NCBI RefSeq assembly: GCF_014193425.1
Contig: NZ_JACHZG010000001.1
Span: forward strand, 62,001 to 126,000
DNA length: 64,000 nt
Direction: 5' to 3'
Source of the DNA: Microlunatus antarcticus
Lineage (GTDB): Bacteria > Actinomycetota > Actinomycetes > Propionibacteriales > Propionibacteriaceae
Both the position numbers and the translations under genes were made by a program. Under the pieces are notes generated by a model, which searched no databases, was not told the DNA's origin, and saw only the letters and a program-made list of their open reading frames with translations. Each line of letters begins with the position of its first letter. Position 1 is the first letter of the stretch. Positions 28,366-36,066 of the stretch are shown piece by piece.

Positions 28366-28956
28366 TCAGTCCTCCTGCTGCTTGTTCAGGGCGGCGGAGC
28401 GCCGGTTGAGGCGGATCGCCGCGATGATCGCGATGATGCCCGCCGCGATCCAGCCCCACGACGGGATGAGCGGCTCGCGGCGCGGCGCCTCGGCGGGGGC
28501 GGGGGTCGCCGCCGGCGTGGCGGCCTGCGCGGACGGGCTGGAGCCGGCCGCGCCGGCCTGCGCGGTGAAGGCGAGGGTCCCCGAGACGGGGTGGCCGTCG
28601 TCGGACGTCACGCGCCACTCGATCGTGTAACGACCGGCGGGGGCCGAGGGTTGCACGTCCTGGATCACGTCGTCGCCCTCCAGGCGCGGGGTCCCGGACG
28701 AGACGGTGCCGTCGGGCCCGGTGACGACGACCTGGGCGCCGAGCGACACGGGTGCCTCCTCGAAGGTGAGGACGACCTGGGCGGGCGGCGTGGACACGGT
28801 CGCCCCGTCGGCCGGGTTGCTCGACCTCAGCTCGTCGTGCGCGTACGCGGGCGAGGCGACGAGGGCGAGCGCGAGGCCGACGCCGAGGGTCGCGGCGGCG
28901 GCGCGCACGCGGCGGTGTCGGGAGGGGGTGGGCGGAGAAGAGGTGGATCGGGGCAC
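28366..28956 (-). CDS. CopC-domain copper resistance/uptake protein
   Basis: A 196-residue exported protein: signal peptide ending SPAYA, so the mature chain begins with His (HDELRSSNPADGA), the copper-binding N-terminus typical of CopC. The beta-sandwich continues through VVLTFEEAPVSLGAQVVV and SDDGHPVSGTLAF, with a second copper-ligand-like DDGH. An Ala/Pro linker and a C-terminal membrane helix (SWGWIAAGIIAIIAAIRL) anchor it. It probably binds Cu(II) at the membrane and works with the CopD/CtaG fusion encoded upstream. GTG 28956 is preceded by AAGGACC. Confidence 0.9.
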   Translation of the reverse strand: MPRSTSSPPTPSRHRRVRAAAATLGVGLALALVASPAYAHDELRSSNPADGATVSTPPAQVVLTFEEAPVSLGAQVVVTGPDGTVSSGTPRLEGDDVIQDVQPSAPAGRYTIEWRVTSDDGHPVSGTLAFTAQAGAAGSSPSAQAATPAATPAPAEAPRREPLIPSWGWIAAGIIAIIAAIRLNRRSAALNKQQED

Positions 28957-29031
28957 GGTGTGGTCCTTCGACGAAGCAGACAGGTGGTCCCGCGGGGTGC
29001 GCGGGCAGGACGGCGCGAGGCCGTGGCGTCG

Positions 29032-29616
29032 CTAGGCGAAGGAGAGGGGCGGCCCGCGCGACAGGCGCGGGCGGTGCGGCCGCAGGAGCAGCGCGCGGAG
29101 CACGGCGGTCGTGGCCGGGCGCGGACGGCGACGGCTCGAGCGGGCGGCCGGGGCCACGTACGCGGCGCGCGCGACGCGGGCGACGAGACGCCAGCACCAG
29201 GCCTCGCCCTGGACCAGCAGCCACGCGGTGCCGAGGGTGGCCACGAGGTGGCCCAGGAACATCGGCCAGGCGTAGCCCATCGGCCCCATGCCGTGGCCCG
29301 GCATGCAGGTCAGCATCGTCATGGCGTGGTGCGCGGCCTGGACCGGCGAGCACCCGCCGGCCGCCGAGGCGGCCGTGTCGAAGAGGACGTGCAGCAGCGC
29401 CTGCTGCGGGACGAGGGCGGCGAGCAGGACCGGCAGGCGTACGCGGCGGCGCGTCAGCAGCACCGCGACGAGCCCGAGCAGGAACGCGGCCACGGCCAGG
29501 ACGCCGGGTCCCGGCAGGGTGCCCCCGCCCGAGAGGTGGGCCGCGGTGGCCAGCAGCAGCGAGCCGCCACCGAGCAACGCCACGCGCAGGGCCCTGATCA
29601 CGAGCGCCCGGATCAC
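29032..29616 (-). CDS. Membrane protein with Met/His-rich segment in the copper gene cluster
   Basis: A 194-residue protein with about four hydrophobic segments. Between helices lies AAHHAMTMLTCMPGHGMGPMGY, with several Met, three His and a Cys, which looks like a copper-binding stretch. The C-terminus is Arg/Pro-rich and cytoplasmic. Position 10 nt downstream of the CopD/CtaG fusion and upstream of CopC suggests a role in copper handling or cytochrome oxidase assembly. I cannot assign a named family. Start GTG 29616 follows the upstream stop closely. Confidence 0.65.
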   Translation of the reverse strand: MIRALVIRALRVALLGGGSLLLATAAHLSGGGTLPGPGVLAVAAFLLGLVAVLLTRRRVRLPVLLAALVPQQALLHVLFDTAASAAGGCSPVQAAHHAMTMLTCMPGHGMGPMGYAWPMFLGHLVATLGTAWLLVQGEAWCWRLVARVARAAYVAPAARSSRRRPRPATTAVLRALLLRPHRPRLSRGPPLSFA

Positions 29617-29626
29617 GGTCGCCGCG

Positions 29627-31654
29627 TCATGGCTCGGGAGGACGCTGCGGGGTCAGGCGGGCCAGGTTGGCGTTGTAGGCCTTGAGCTCGGCGTCGTCGT
29701 CGCGGTCGGCCTGCCGGTCGAGGCGCTTGGTCTCGCTGCGGTCGCTGCGGATCCAGCCGACGAGCAGGGCCACGCCGAGCATCAGCGACGGGAGGTCGCC
29801 CGCGCCCCACGCGATCGCGCCGCCGCGCTGCTGGTCGGCGATGAGCGCGACGGTGTCCGTCCGCCCCAGCGCGGCCCACCACCGCGGCGCGAGCAGCGTG
29901 GCCCCCGACATCAGCGCGATGCCGAAGAACGCGTGGAACGCCAGCGTGACGAGCAGGATCACCAGGCGGAAGGGGTACGGCGGACGTGCCGGACCGGGGT
30001 CCACGCCGACGAGGGCCCACACGAACAGGTAGCCCGTCAGCAGGAAGTGGGCGGTCATGAGCACGTGCCCGGTGTGCGTCGACAGCGCCAGTGCGAACAG
30101 CGGCGTGTAGTAGAAGACGGTGAGGCCGCCGGTGAACAGGGCCGCGGCGACGACCGGGTTGGCGACGAAGGCGAGCACCGGGGCGTGCACGAGGCGCAGC
30201 AGCGTCTCGCGCGGGCCGAGGCTGCGGTCCTTGCGGGCGTGCATTGCGCGGAGGGCCAGGGTCACCGGCGCCCCGAAGACCAGCAGGAACGGGACCGCCA
30301 CCATGAGGGCCATGTGCTGCACCATGTGGAGGCTGAAGCCGAGCCGGCCGTAGACCCCGGGCCCTCCGCTGGTGACGAAGACGAGCGCGAGCGTGCCGAT
30401 GGTCCAGAACGCCGTGCGCTGCAGCGGCCAGCGGTCGCCCCGACGGACCATCCGGGCGACGCCGATGCCGTACAGGCCCAGCATGGCGGCCGCGACGACC
30501 AGCCAGAGGAGGTCGGGGGAGAAGGCCGTCAGGTAGCGCCCGACCGTGAACGGCGGCGGCTCGGGGTAGCCGAGCAGCGAGGCGATGCGGTCCTCGTCGT
30601 CCGCCGCCTCGGGCACCGGCGGGGCCGAGCGGGACAGCGCCACGGCCAGGCCGACGGTCGCGCCCATCACCAGCAGCTCGACGGCGGCGAGCCGGGTGAA
30701 GGCGGTGCGGTCGGTGGCCAGGCGCGGGATGACGCGGCGGCGGTGCAGGAACCCGGCGACGCCCAGCAGGCCCAGCGCGACGACCTTGCCGACGACCAGG
30801 AGCCCGTACGACGTCGCGAGCCCGGAGAACGAGCCGAGCCGGAGCGCCGCGTTGATGACGCCGGAGAAGGCCACGACGACGAAGCACACGCCGGCGAGGG
30901 TGGAGTAGCGGCGGACGACGGCGTCGCGCTGGGCGCCCAGTCGACCGCCCATGAGCACGAGCGCGGCGAGGCCGCCGACCCAGAGCACCGCGCCCAGCAG
31001 GTGGAGGACGAGGCTGTCGACGGCGTTCATGTGGTTGGCCGAGCCCGCCGCGTGGCCCGCGAGCGAGAGCGGCAGGATCGCGAGCAGGCCGATCGCGCCG
31101 GCCCAGGCGACGGCCACGACGCGGGTGGCGAGCGCGCTCACCACGGTGGCCAGCAGGACGAGCAGCAGGCTGACCAGGAGCGCCCGCCCGAGCTCGAGCT
31201 GGGAGGTGAAGGAGAAGAAGACAAGGCTGAAGCCCGAGGTGGCCGGGGAGTAGCCCGAGACGTCGGCGGCGGTGAGGACGAGCACGACCAGGGCGGCCCC
31301 CGCCCAGACCAGCCCGCTGGCGGTCGCGCCGCGGACCATCGTCCGGCGCGGGCCGGCCAGGCTGTCGACCGACTTGCCCGGGTCCGGCGCGACGGCCCAG
31401 GCCGCCAGCACGAGCAGGCCGATCATCACGGAGGCGGCGACGTCCTGCACGGCGCGGGCGGCGGGCAGGCCGAAACGGACGAGCGCGCCCGGGTCGAGGA
31501 GGCCACGGCTCGGTGCGGTCAGCGACCCGTTCAGACCGAGCAGGACGAGGGCGACGACGACGGACACGGCGGTCGCCCCGACCAGCACGAGGCGTCCGGA
31601 GACGGGCCGTTCGGGTGCGTGCACCGAGACCTCCGGTGCGGTCGTGGTGGCCAC
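29627..31654 (-). CDS. CopD-CtaG fusion membrane protein (copper import / cytochrome oxidase assembly)
   Basis: A 675-residue polytopic protein. The first half is a CopD-type copper-transport domain (helices around LELGRALLVSLLLVLLA, LAGHAAGSANHMNAVDSLVLHLLGAVLWVGGLAALVLMG, FSGVINAALRLGSF); the second half is a caa3-type CtaG domain (SLHMVQHMALMVAVPFLLVFGAPVTLALR, THTGHVLMTAHFLLTGYLFVW, FHAFFGIALMSG). Many conserved His and Met residues lie in the helices. It probably delivers copper for cytochrome c oxidase CuB assembly together with CopC. GTG 31654 has TACACT (31661-31666) 6 nt upstream; it heads the cop/dsb operon and diverges from an OsmC gene. Confidence 0.88.
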   Translation of the reverse strand: MATTTAPEVSVHAPERPVSGRLVLVGATAVSVVVALVLLGLNGSLTAPSRGLLDPGALVRFGLPAARAVQDVAASVMIGLLVLAAWAVAPDPGKSVDSLAGPRRTMVRGATASGLVWAGAALVVLVLTAADVSGYSPATSGFSLVFFSFTSQLELGRALLVSLLLVLLATVVSALATRVVAVAWAGAIGLLAILPLSLAGHAAGSANHMNAVDSLVLHLLGAVLWVGGLAALVLMGGRLGAQRDAVVRRYSTLAGVCFVVVAFSGVINAALRLGSFSGLATSYGLLVVGKVVALGLLGVAGFLHRRRVIPRLATDRTAFTRLAAVELLVMGATVGLAVALSRSAPPVPEAADDEDRIASLLGYPEPPPFTVGRYLTAFSPDLLWLVVAAAMLGLYGIGVARMVRRGDRWPLQRTAFWTIGTLALVFVTSGGPGVYGRLGFSLHMVQHMALMVAVPFLLVFGAPVTLALRAMHARKDRSLGPRETLLRLVHAPVLAFVANPVVAAALFTGGLTVFYYTPLFALALSTHTGHVLMTAHFLLTGYLFVWALVGVDPGPARPPYPFRLVILLVTLAFHAFFGIALMSGATLLAPRWWAALGRTDTVALIADQQRGGAIAWGAGDLPSLMLGVALLVGWIRSDRSETKRLDRQADRDDDAELKAYNANLARLTPQRPPEP

Positions 31655-31727
31655 CGACCCAGTGTAGGAACCCGTGCGCGCTGGGCACCTGCGCCGAGGC
31701 GATGCGCGCGCCCGTAGCCTCTCGGTC

Positions 31728-32186
31728 GTGGCAGACCACCACTACGAGACCCGCCTGACCTGGGCCGACGCCGCCGGGACGGCCGACTACCGGACGTACG
31801 CGCGCGAGCACGAGGTCGTCGCCCTCGGGCGCCCGGTCCTCGTCGGGTCGGCGGACAAGCCGTTCCGCGGCGACCCGACGCGGTGGAACCCCGAGCTGCT
31901 CCTGCTCGCCGCCCTGTCGGAGTGCCACCTGCTGTCGTACCTGAGCTTCTGCGCCCGGGCGGGGGTCGTCGTGACCGCGTACGCCGACCGCGCCACGGCC
32001 ACGATGCGGCAGGAGGGCATGGGCGGCCGCTTCACCGAGGCGGTGCTCCACCCCGAGGTCACCGTCGCCGACGCCTCGATGCTCCACGAGGCGGAGGCCC
32101 TGCACGGCCCCGCGCACGAGGCCTGCTTCATCGCGTCCTCGGTCAGCTTTCCCGTCCGTCACGAACCGAAGGTGGTGGCGGCATGA
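31728..32186 (+). CDS. OsmC family protein
   Basis: A 152-residue OsmC/Ohr-fold protein. The first reactive cysteine lies in LSECHLLSYLSFC and the second in HEACFIASS, placed as in OsmC-type thiol peroxidases that reduce organic hydroperoxides. NPELLLLAALSEC is the usual helix before the first Cys. GTG 31728 has TAGCCT (31715-31720) 7 nt upstream, so a leaderless transcript is likely. It overlaps the next gene by 4 nt (ATGA), making a two-gene unit with a mycothiol-related protein, which fits a thiol-redox theme. Confidence 0.87.
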   Translation: MADHHYETRLTWADAAGTADYRTYAREHEVVALGRPVLVGSADKPFRGDPTRWNPELLLLAALSECHLLSYLSFCARAGVVVTAYADRATATMRQEGMGGRFTEAVLHPEVTVADASMLHEAEALHGPAHEACFIASSVSFPVRHEPKVVAA

Positions 32187-32806
32187 CCGCCTGGACCGGC
32201 CCGTACGCCCCGACCCTGCTCGCCTTCGAGGAGGCCGCGGGAGCGTTCGTCGACCTGGTCGCCCAGGTCCGCGGCGACTGGGACCGACCGGGGCTGGGGG
32301 TCTGGGACCTGCGCTCGCTCGTCGGCCACACCACCCGGGCCCTCGTCACGGTGACGACCTACCTCGACCGTCCCGCCACGACGGAGGACCTGACGTCGCC
32401 CGCCGCGTACCTGGTCGGCAGCGGGTCGGTGGACCCCGGGCTCGTCGCGGGACGCGGCCAGCAGGCCGGGGTCGACCTCGGGTCCGAGCCGGCCGCGCGG
32501 GTCGCTGAAGCCGCTGCCCGAGCGCTGGCGCGGGTGCGCGAGGCCGACCCGGAGGCCCTGGTCGAGACGGTCAACGGCGGGATGCGCGTGGGGACCTACC
32601 TGCCGACGCGCACGTTCGAGCTGGTCGTCCACACCGCTGACGTCGCCGCCGCCCTGGGTCTCGACGCCGACGTGCCGCCCGCCGCCCTGCGCGAGGCGGC
32701 CGCGCTGGCGACGCAGGTCGTGCTCGAGCAGGGCCGCGGCCAGGACCTGCTGCTCACCCTGACCGGCCGGGCCGACTGGCCCGCCGACCTGGTGGTGATC
32801 CGCTAG
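32183..32806 (+). CDS. Mycothiol-dependent maleylpyruvate isomerase / DinB-fold protein
   Basis: A 207-residue helical-bundle protein. VWDLRSLVGHTTRALVTV carries the N-terminal metal-binding His region of the maleylpyruvate isomerase/TIGR03086-type family, and FELVVHTADVAAALGL supplies the second His-Asp cluster. These use mycothiol in actinobacteria as other organisms use glutathione or bacillithiol; the exact substrate cannot be inferred. ATG 32183 overlaps the OsmC stop (ATGA). It converges with the photolyase gene with only 3 nt between stop codons. Confidence 0.82.
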   Translation: MTAWTGPYAPTLLAFEEAAGAFVDLVAQVRGDWDRPGLGVWDLRSLVGHTTRALVTVTTYLDRPATTEDLTSPAAYLVGSGSVDPGLVAGRGQQAGVDLGSEPAARVAEAAARALARVREADPEALVETVNGGMRVGTYLPTRTFELVVHTADVAAALGLDADVPPAALREAAALATQVVLEQGRGQDLLLTLTGRADWPADLVVIR

Positions 32807-32809
32807 GGC

Positions 32810-34240
32810 TCAGCCCTCGTCGTTCTTCCCCGCGACGTCACGCTCGAGCTGGTCGACCTTGGCGACGTACTCCTTGGGCTTGGCCTTGCGCTCGAGCCCG
32901 GCGGCGTTCATGTAGCGGACCTTGCCGAACACGTCCCGCTCGGTCCAGCCGCGGTCGTGCTGGCCGAAGACCCAGGCGACGTTGGCGAAGGAGTTCGCGT
33001 CGCGCCCGTCGATGAAGTACTTGTTGTTGAGGTAGAGCGCGGTCGCGTACGCGTGCTCCGGGGTGTCCGACCACTCCAGGATCTTCTTGCCCCAGTACAT
33101 GCGCATGTAGTTGTGCATGTAGCCGGTGGCCCGCATCTCGCGCATGGCCGCGTTCCAGTAGTCGTCGTGCGTCTCGGCGTCCTCGAGCTCGGCGCGGGAG
33201 TAGCGGTGCTCCCGGACGTCGTCCTCGTGCTCCGACAGCGTCTTCTTCGCGAAGTCCGGCAGCGAGGAGTACTGGTCGTAGCGGGGCTGGAAGTAGACGA
33301 AGTTCATGGGCAGCTCGCGCCGGACGATCAGCTCCTCCAGGAAGTCGTCCCGGTTCTCGCTCGCCGGCTTCTTCGAGGCCTCGAGGGCGATCCAGACGAC
33401 CGACAGCTGCCCGAAGTGCAGGTACTTGCTCATGTGCGACACGTCGGAGGTCTGCGGCTGGTTGCGGTGCTCGGCGTACACGTCGAAGTGGTCGGCGAGG
33501 AAGGCGCGCAGCACCTTCTTGCCCGCGGTGGTGCCGCCGGTGAAGAGCGGCACGACGGGGACCTCGTCGTCGAGGGAGAGCGAGTCCAGCAGGGCGTCGG
33601 GGTCGGAGAGGTCCTCGCCCTTGATCTTGGACGGGCTGGACGTGTCCTTCAGCCTCGCCTTCGGCAGCTCGACCAGGAACCGCTCGAGGTGCTTGGTGAT
33701 CTTGGGTCGGATCGTGCGGGCCGCGTGCTCCTGGTGGTCGGAGACCAGCTCGACGGGGACGACCACGTCGCTCTCGACCTGGACCACCGAGCAGGGCGCC
33801 TCGTCGGCCACCCGGTCGCGCCACTCGCGCTGGTTGCGCAGGTAGCCCCGGTCGCAGACGACCAGGCTCGCCTCCTTCGCCAGCCGCAGCGCGACGTCGT
33901 CGGGGTGGCCGCGCAGGACGACGAAGGTGATGTCCCGCTTGGCCAGCGCGGCCTCGACGTCGGCCAGGCCCTGGAGCATGAAGTGGTAGTGCCGGCGGTT
34001 CGCCTCGGGGTAGTCGTCCATCAGCCCGAACGCGACGAGCAGCGGCCGGCCCAGCTCGTTGGCGCGGTGGACCGCGTACTCCAGCGCGTGGTTGAGCTCG
34101 GCCCGCTGGGCCTGCTGCATCCAGTAGAGGACGTACGCGCCGTCCTCCGCCACGTCGGCGTCGTTGAGGGTCTGCACCCGCTCGGGCTGCAGGCCGGGGT
34201 ACAGGTCGTCGGGCGCGCTGGCGGGCTTGGTAGGGCTCAC
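32810..34240 (-). CDS. phrB: Class II deoxyribodipyrimidine photolyase
   Basis: A 476-residue light-driven repair enzyme that splits cyclobutane pyrimidine dimers using FADH-. Class II marks are VLYWMQQAQRAELNHAL at the start, the FAD region DFLEELIVRRELPMNFVYF, MRATGYMHNYMRMYWGKKILEW, and the end NNKYFIDGRDANSFANVAWVFG with HDRGWTERDVFGKVRYM. Length is normal. GTG 34240 follows GGAAGG with 8-nt spacing. Class II enzymes are less common in actinobacteria than class I. The gene is downstream of a small regulator operon in the same direction, 33 nt away. Confidence 0.95.
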   Translation of the reverse strand: MSPTKPASAPDDLYPGLQPERVQTLNDADVAEDGAYVLYWMQQAQRAELNHALEYAVHRANELGRPLLVAFGLMDDYPEANRRHYHFMLQGLADVEAALAKRDITFVVLRGHPDDVALRLAKEASLVVCDRGYLRNQREWRDRVADEAPCSVVQVESDVVVPVELVSDHQEHAARTIRPKITKHLERFLVELPKARLKDTSSPSKIKGEDLSDPDALLDSLSLDDEVPVVPLFTGGTTAGKKVLRAFLADHFDVYAEHRNQPQTSDVSHMSKYLHFGQLSVVWIALEASKKPASENRDDFLEELIVRRELPMNFVYFQPRYDQYSSLPDFAKKTLSEHEDDVREHRYSRAELEDAETHDDYWNAAMREMRATGYMHNYMRMYWGKKILEWSDTPEHAYATALYLNNKYFIDGRDANSFANVAWVFGQHDRGWTERDVFGKVRYMNAAGLERKAKPKEYVAKVDQLERDVAGKNDEG

Positions 34241-34273
34241 GGCACTACCTTCCCAACCCAGCGCCCGTACGGA

Positions 34274-34603
34274 TCACCCGCCCGGACGGCCGAGCCCGCG
34301 CAGCTGGTCGAGCTGACGCCAGTAGCGTGCCACCGCAGCGGTCCCGACCGGGGTGAGCGCGGCCGTCGTCACCGGTTTCTTGCCCACGAACCTCTTGGTG
34401 ATCTCGACGAGCCCGCCCGCCTCCAGCCGGCTCAGGTGGCTGGACAGGTTGCCCTTGCTCAGCCCGAGCGCGCTCTGCAGGAAGAGGAACTCGGCCGTCC
34501 GGACCGAGGACAGCACCGTGAGGATGCCGAGGCGGGCCGGTTCGTGGACGAGCCGGTCGACGTCCAGGTCGGGCCGCTCCGCCGCGCTCCCGGGCTCAGT
34601 CAC
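34274..34603 (-). CDS. Winged-helix transcriptional regulator (transcription factor of MarR/ArsR-like type)
   Basis: A 109-residue DNA-binding protein: VHEPARLGILTVLSSVRTAEF, recognition region LGLSKGNLSSHLSRLEAGGLVEI, and wing RFVGKKPVTTAALTPVG. This is the small winged-helix DNA-binding (DUF-like MarR) type often encoded next to a membrane protein it controls. Start GTG 34603 overlaps the upstream membrane-protein stop (GTGACTGA), so translation is coupled. Probably regulates its own operon; a role for the downstream photolyase is possible but unproven. Confidence 0.85.
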   Translation of the reverse strand: MTEPGSAAERPDLDVDRLVHEPARLGILTVLSSVRTAEFLFLQSALGLSKGNLSSHLSRLEAGGLVEITKRFVGKKPVTTAALTPVGTAAVARYWRQLDQLRGLGRPGG

Positions 34604-35156
34604 GGGGGACCGGCTTCATGGCGGCGACCAGGCGGACGTGGTCGGCGAGTCCGATGACGACCATCGCCGCGCCGAGGAGCAGCACGCCGGTGCGCGGCCC
34701 GAGCACGTCGAGCCCGACGAGCGGCGTCAGCGAGCCGAGGACGAGCAGGGCGACCGCGGCCCAGTGGGCCCGGGTGACGCCGACGTGGCGGTAGCCGAGG
34801 CGGTAGCCGGCGGCGAGGCTCACGGCGGCCAGCAGGGGGAGCAGGAGCACCGGGGACACGGCGAGCCGGTCGAGGACGTAGCCGACCAGGCAGAGGACGA
34901 ACGCGGCGAGGACGAACGCCAGCGTGGCCAGCAGCGACGCCCGCCCCACCGCCCGTCCGTAGCGACGCCGGTAGTAGGCCACCCCGACCGCGGCGCCGAT
35001 CCCGATCACCACCCCGCCCGACCCGGGCTGGCCGAGGGCCCAGAGGGCGAACCCCACGCCGGTGCTGGCGTTGATCAGTCCCTGGAGCTGGGTGTAGTCG
35101 GCGGCGACCGCAGCCGTACGGCGAACGTCGTCGAGCTCGTTCAACTGGTTTGTCAT
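34596..35156 (-). CDS. Multi-spanning membrane protein co-translated with a regulator
   Basis: A 186-residue protein: a soluble start (MTNQLNELDDVRRTAAVAADYTQL) then about five hydrophobic helices (VVIGIGAAVGVAYY, LLATLAFVLAAFVLCLVGYVL, VLLLPLLAAVSLAAG, WAAVALLVLGSLTPLVGL, GVLLLGAAMVVIGLA). No known family is evident. The frame opens at 35192, but ATG 35156 is preferred: CAGAGT (35164-35169) lies 7 nt upstream with TTGACG at 17 nt spacing. The overlap with the winged-helix gene suggests the membrane protein is either its target or a signal partner. Confidence 0.75.
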   Translation of the reverse strand: MTNQLNELDDVRRTAAVAADYTQLQGLINASTGVGFALWALGQPGSGGVVIGIGAAVGVAYYRRRYGRAVGRASLLATLAFVLAAFVLCLVGYVLDRLAVSPVLLLPLLAAVSLAAGYRLGYRHVGVTRAHWAAVALLVLGSLTPLVGLDVLGPRTGVLLLGAAMVVIGLADHVRLVAAMKPVPRD

Positions 35157-35163
35157 GCAGACC

Positions 35164-35192
35164 ACTCTGCGCCTGGTGAACGCTGCCGTCAA
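35164..35192 (-). promoter_or_regulatory. Housekeeping promoter giving a leaderless start
   Basis: TTGACG (35187-35192), a 17-nt spacer and CAGAGT (35164-35169) on the minus strand, with ATG 7 nt later. It is the clearest complete -35/-10 pair in the window and supports the leaderless reading of similar starts. Confidence 0.75.
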
Positions 35193-35216
35193 CCGGTCTG
35201 CGTCGCAGACCTTGGC

Positions 35217-35570
35217 TCAGGGACGACCGGGGCGAGCGGCGCAGGTGATGCAGAACCGGGCCTCGGGCCGGGCGGCCAGCCGTTCCTCGGCGATGGGGCG
35301 GCCGCAGCGCTCGCAGAGCCCGTACGTCCCCGCGGCGAGGCGTGCCTGCGCCGCCTCCAGCTCGGCCAGGGTCCGGGTGACCTGGACGAGGAGCGCGGTG
35401 TCGCGGGCCTGGTCGAGCGACGCCGTCGACCCCTCCGGGTCGTGCTCGTCGTCGGTGAACGTCAGGCTGCGCGCGTCCTGGGTGGCCTCGATGGCGGCCC
35501 TGAGCGCCTGCTCCTGGGCGCGCGCGGCGGCGGTCCGCTCGGCGAGCAGGGCCGCGGGGTCGAGGGTCAG
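35217..35570 (-). CDS. TraR/DksA-type zinc-finger protein, apparently started at CTG
   Basis: A 117-residue protein with an N-terminal coiled coil (LLAERTAAARAQEQALRAAIEA), an acidic DDEHDPEG segment, a second helix (LLVQVTRTLAELEAAQARLAAGTYG) and a C4 zinc finger CERC-x20-CITC. DksA/TraR-fold proteins bind RNA polymerase through its secondary channel. No ATG, GTG or TTG lies in frame before the coiled coil; the likely start is CTG 35570, overlapping the upstream stop as CTGA. It may therefore depend on translation of the upstream gene. Confidence 0.8.
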   Translation of the reverse strand: MTLDPAALLAERTAAARAQEQALRAAIEATQDARSLTFTDDEHDPEGSTASLDQARDTALLVQVTRTLAELEAAQARLAAGTYGLCERCGRPIAEERLAARPEARFCITCAARPGRP

Positions 35571-35977
35571 CGGCCGATCAGCCGGCGCAGCCCGCCGCGG
35601 GCGGGCGCCGGGGTGGTGCCGTTGTCCTGGGCTCGGGTCACGGCCGGGGCGGGCTCGTCCAGCTCGGCCGGCGTCTCGATCTTGCTGACGAAGCCGGGCA
35701 CCTCGAGCAGGGAGCCGGCGGCGTCCTGCGCGCGCGGCGCGATCTCGCCCTCGACGCTGTAGAGCGCGTGGGTCAGGACGGCGGTGCACCGGGTGCCGTA
35801 GCCGTGGTCCATGACCTCGCAGCCGTAGCACTTGACCTGGCCGGTGGTGATCACGAGATCGGGGTTGGCGGCGGCCAGCCGTTCCTCGCGCTCGGTGATG
35901 CCGGCCGCGTACGCACGGACGGCGGCCGCGTTCCAGCAGGCGACACCGTCGCCTCCGCTACGGATCTCAACACGCAC
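35567..35977 (-). CDS. Hypothetical protein with Cys cluster
   Basis: A 136-residue protein from GTG 35977, supported by AGAGG 9 nt upstream. It starts VRVEIRSGGDGVACWNAAAVRAYAAGITERE and contains VKCYGCEVMDHGYGTRCTAVL, a Cys-rich stretch that could bind a metal or form a redox site; the C-terminal third is Pro/Ala-rich and ends RRLIGR. I do not recognise a family. Its stop overlaps the presumed CTG start of the TraR-like zinc-finger gene, so the two are translationally coupled and may act together. Confidence 0.68.
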   Translation of the reverse strand: MRVEIRSGGDGVACWNAAAVRAYAAGITEREERLAAANPDLVITTGQVKCYGCEVMDHGYGTRCTAVLTHALYSVEGEIAPRAQDAAGSLLEVPGFVSKIETPAELDEPAPAVTRAQDNGTTPAPARGGLRRLIGR

Positions 35978-36066
35978 AGGGCACCTCTTCGTCGAGTGGC
36001 CGATCTCACGGGACGTGAACGTCCCGTGACCCTCGATGGTGCCACCCCGCCGCCCCGGCGGAGCCG

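Noticed and set aside
29288-31717. 809-codon plus-strand frame opposite the CopD/CtaG gene
   Set aside because: Glu/Arg/Gly-rich antisense shadow; the minus strand encodes clear membrane helices and a leaderless promoter.
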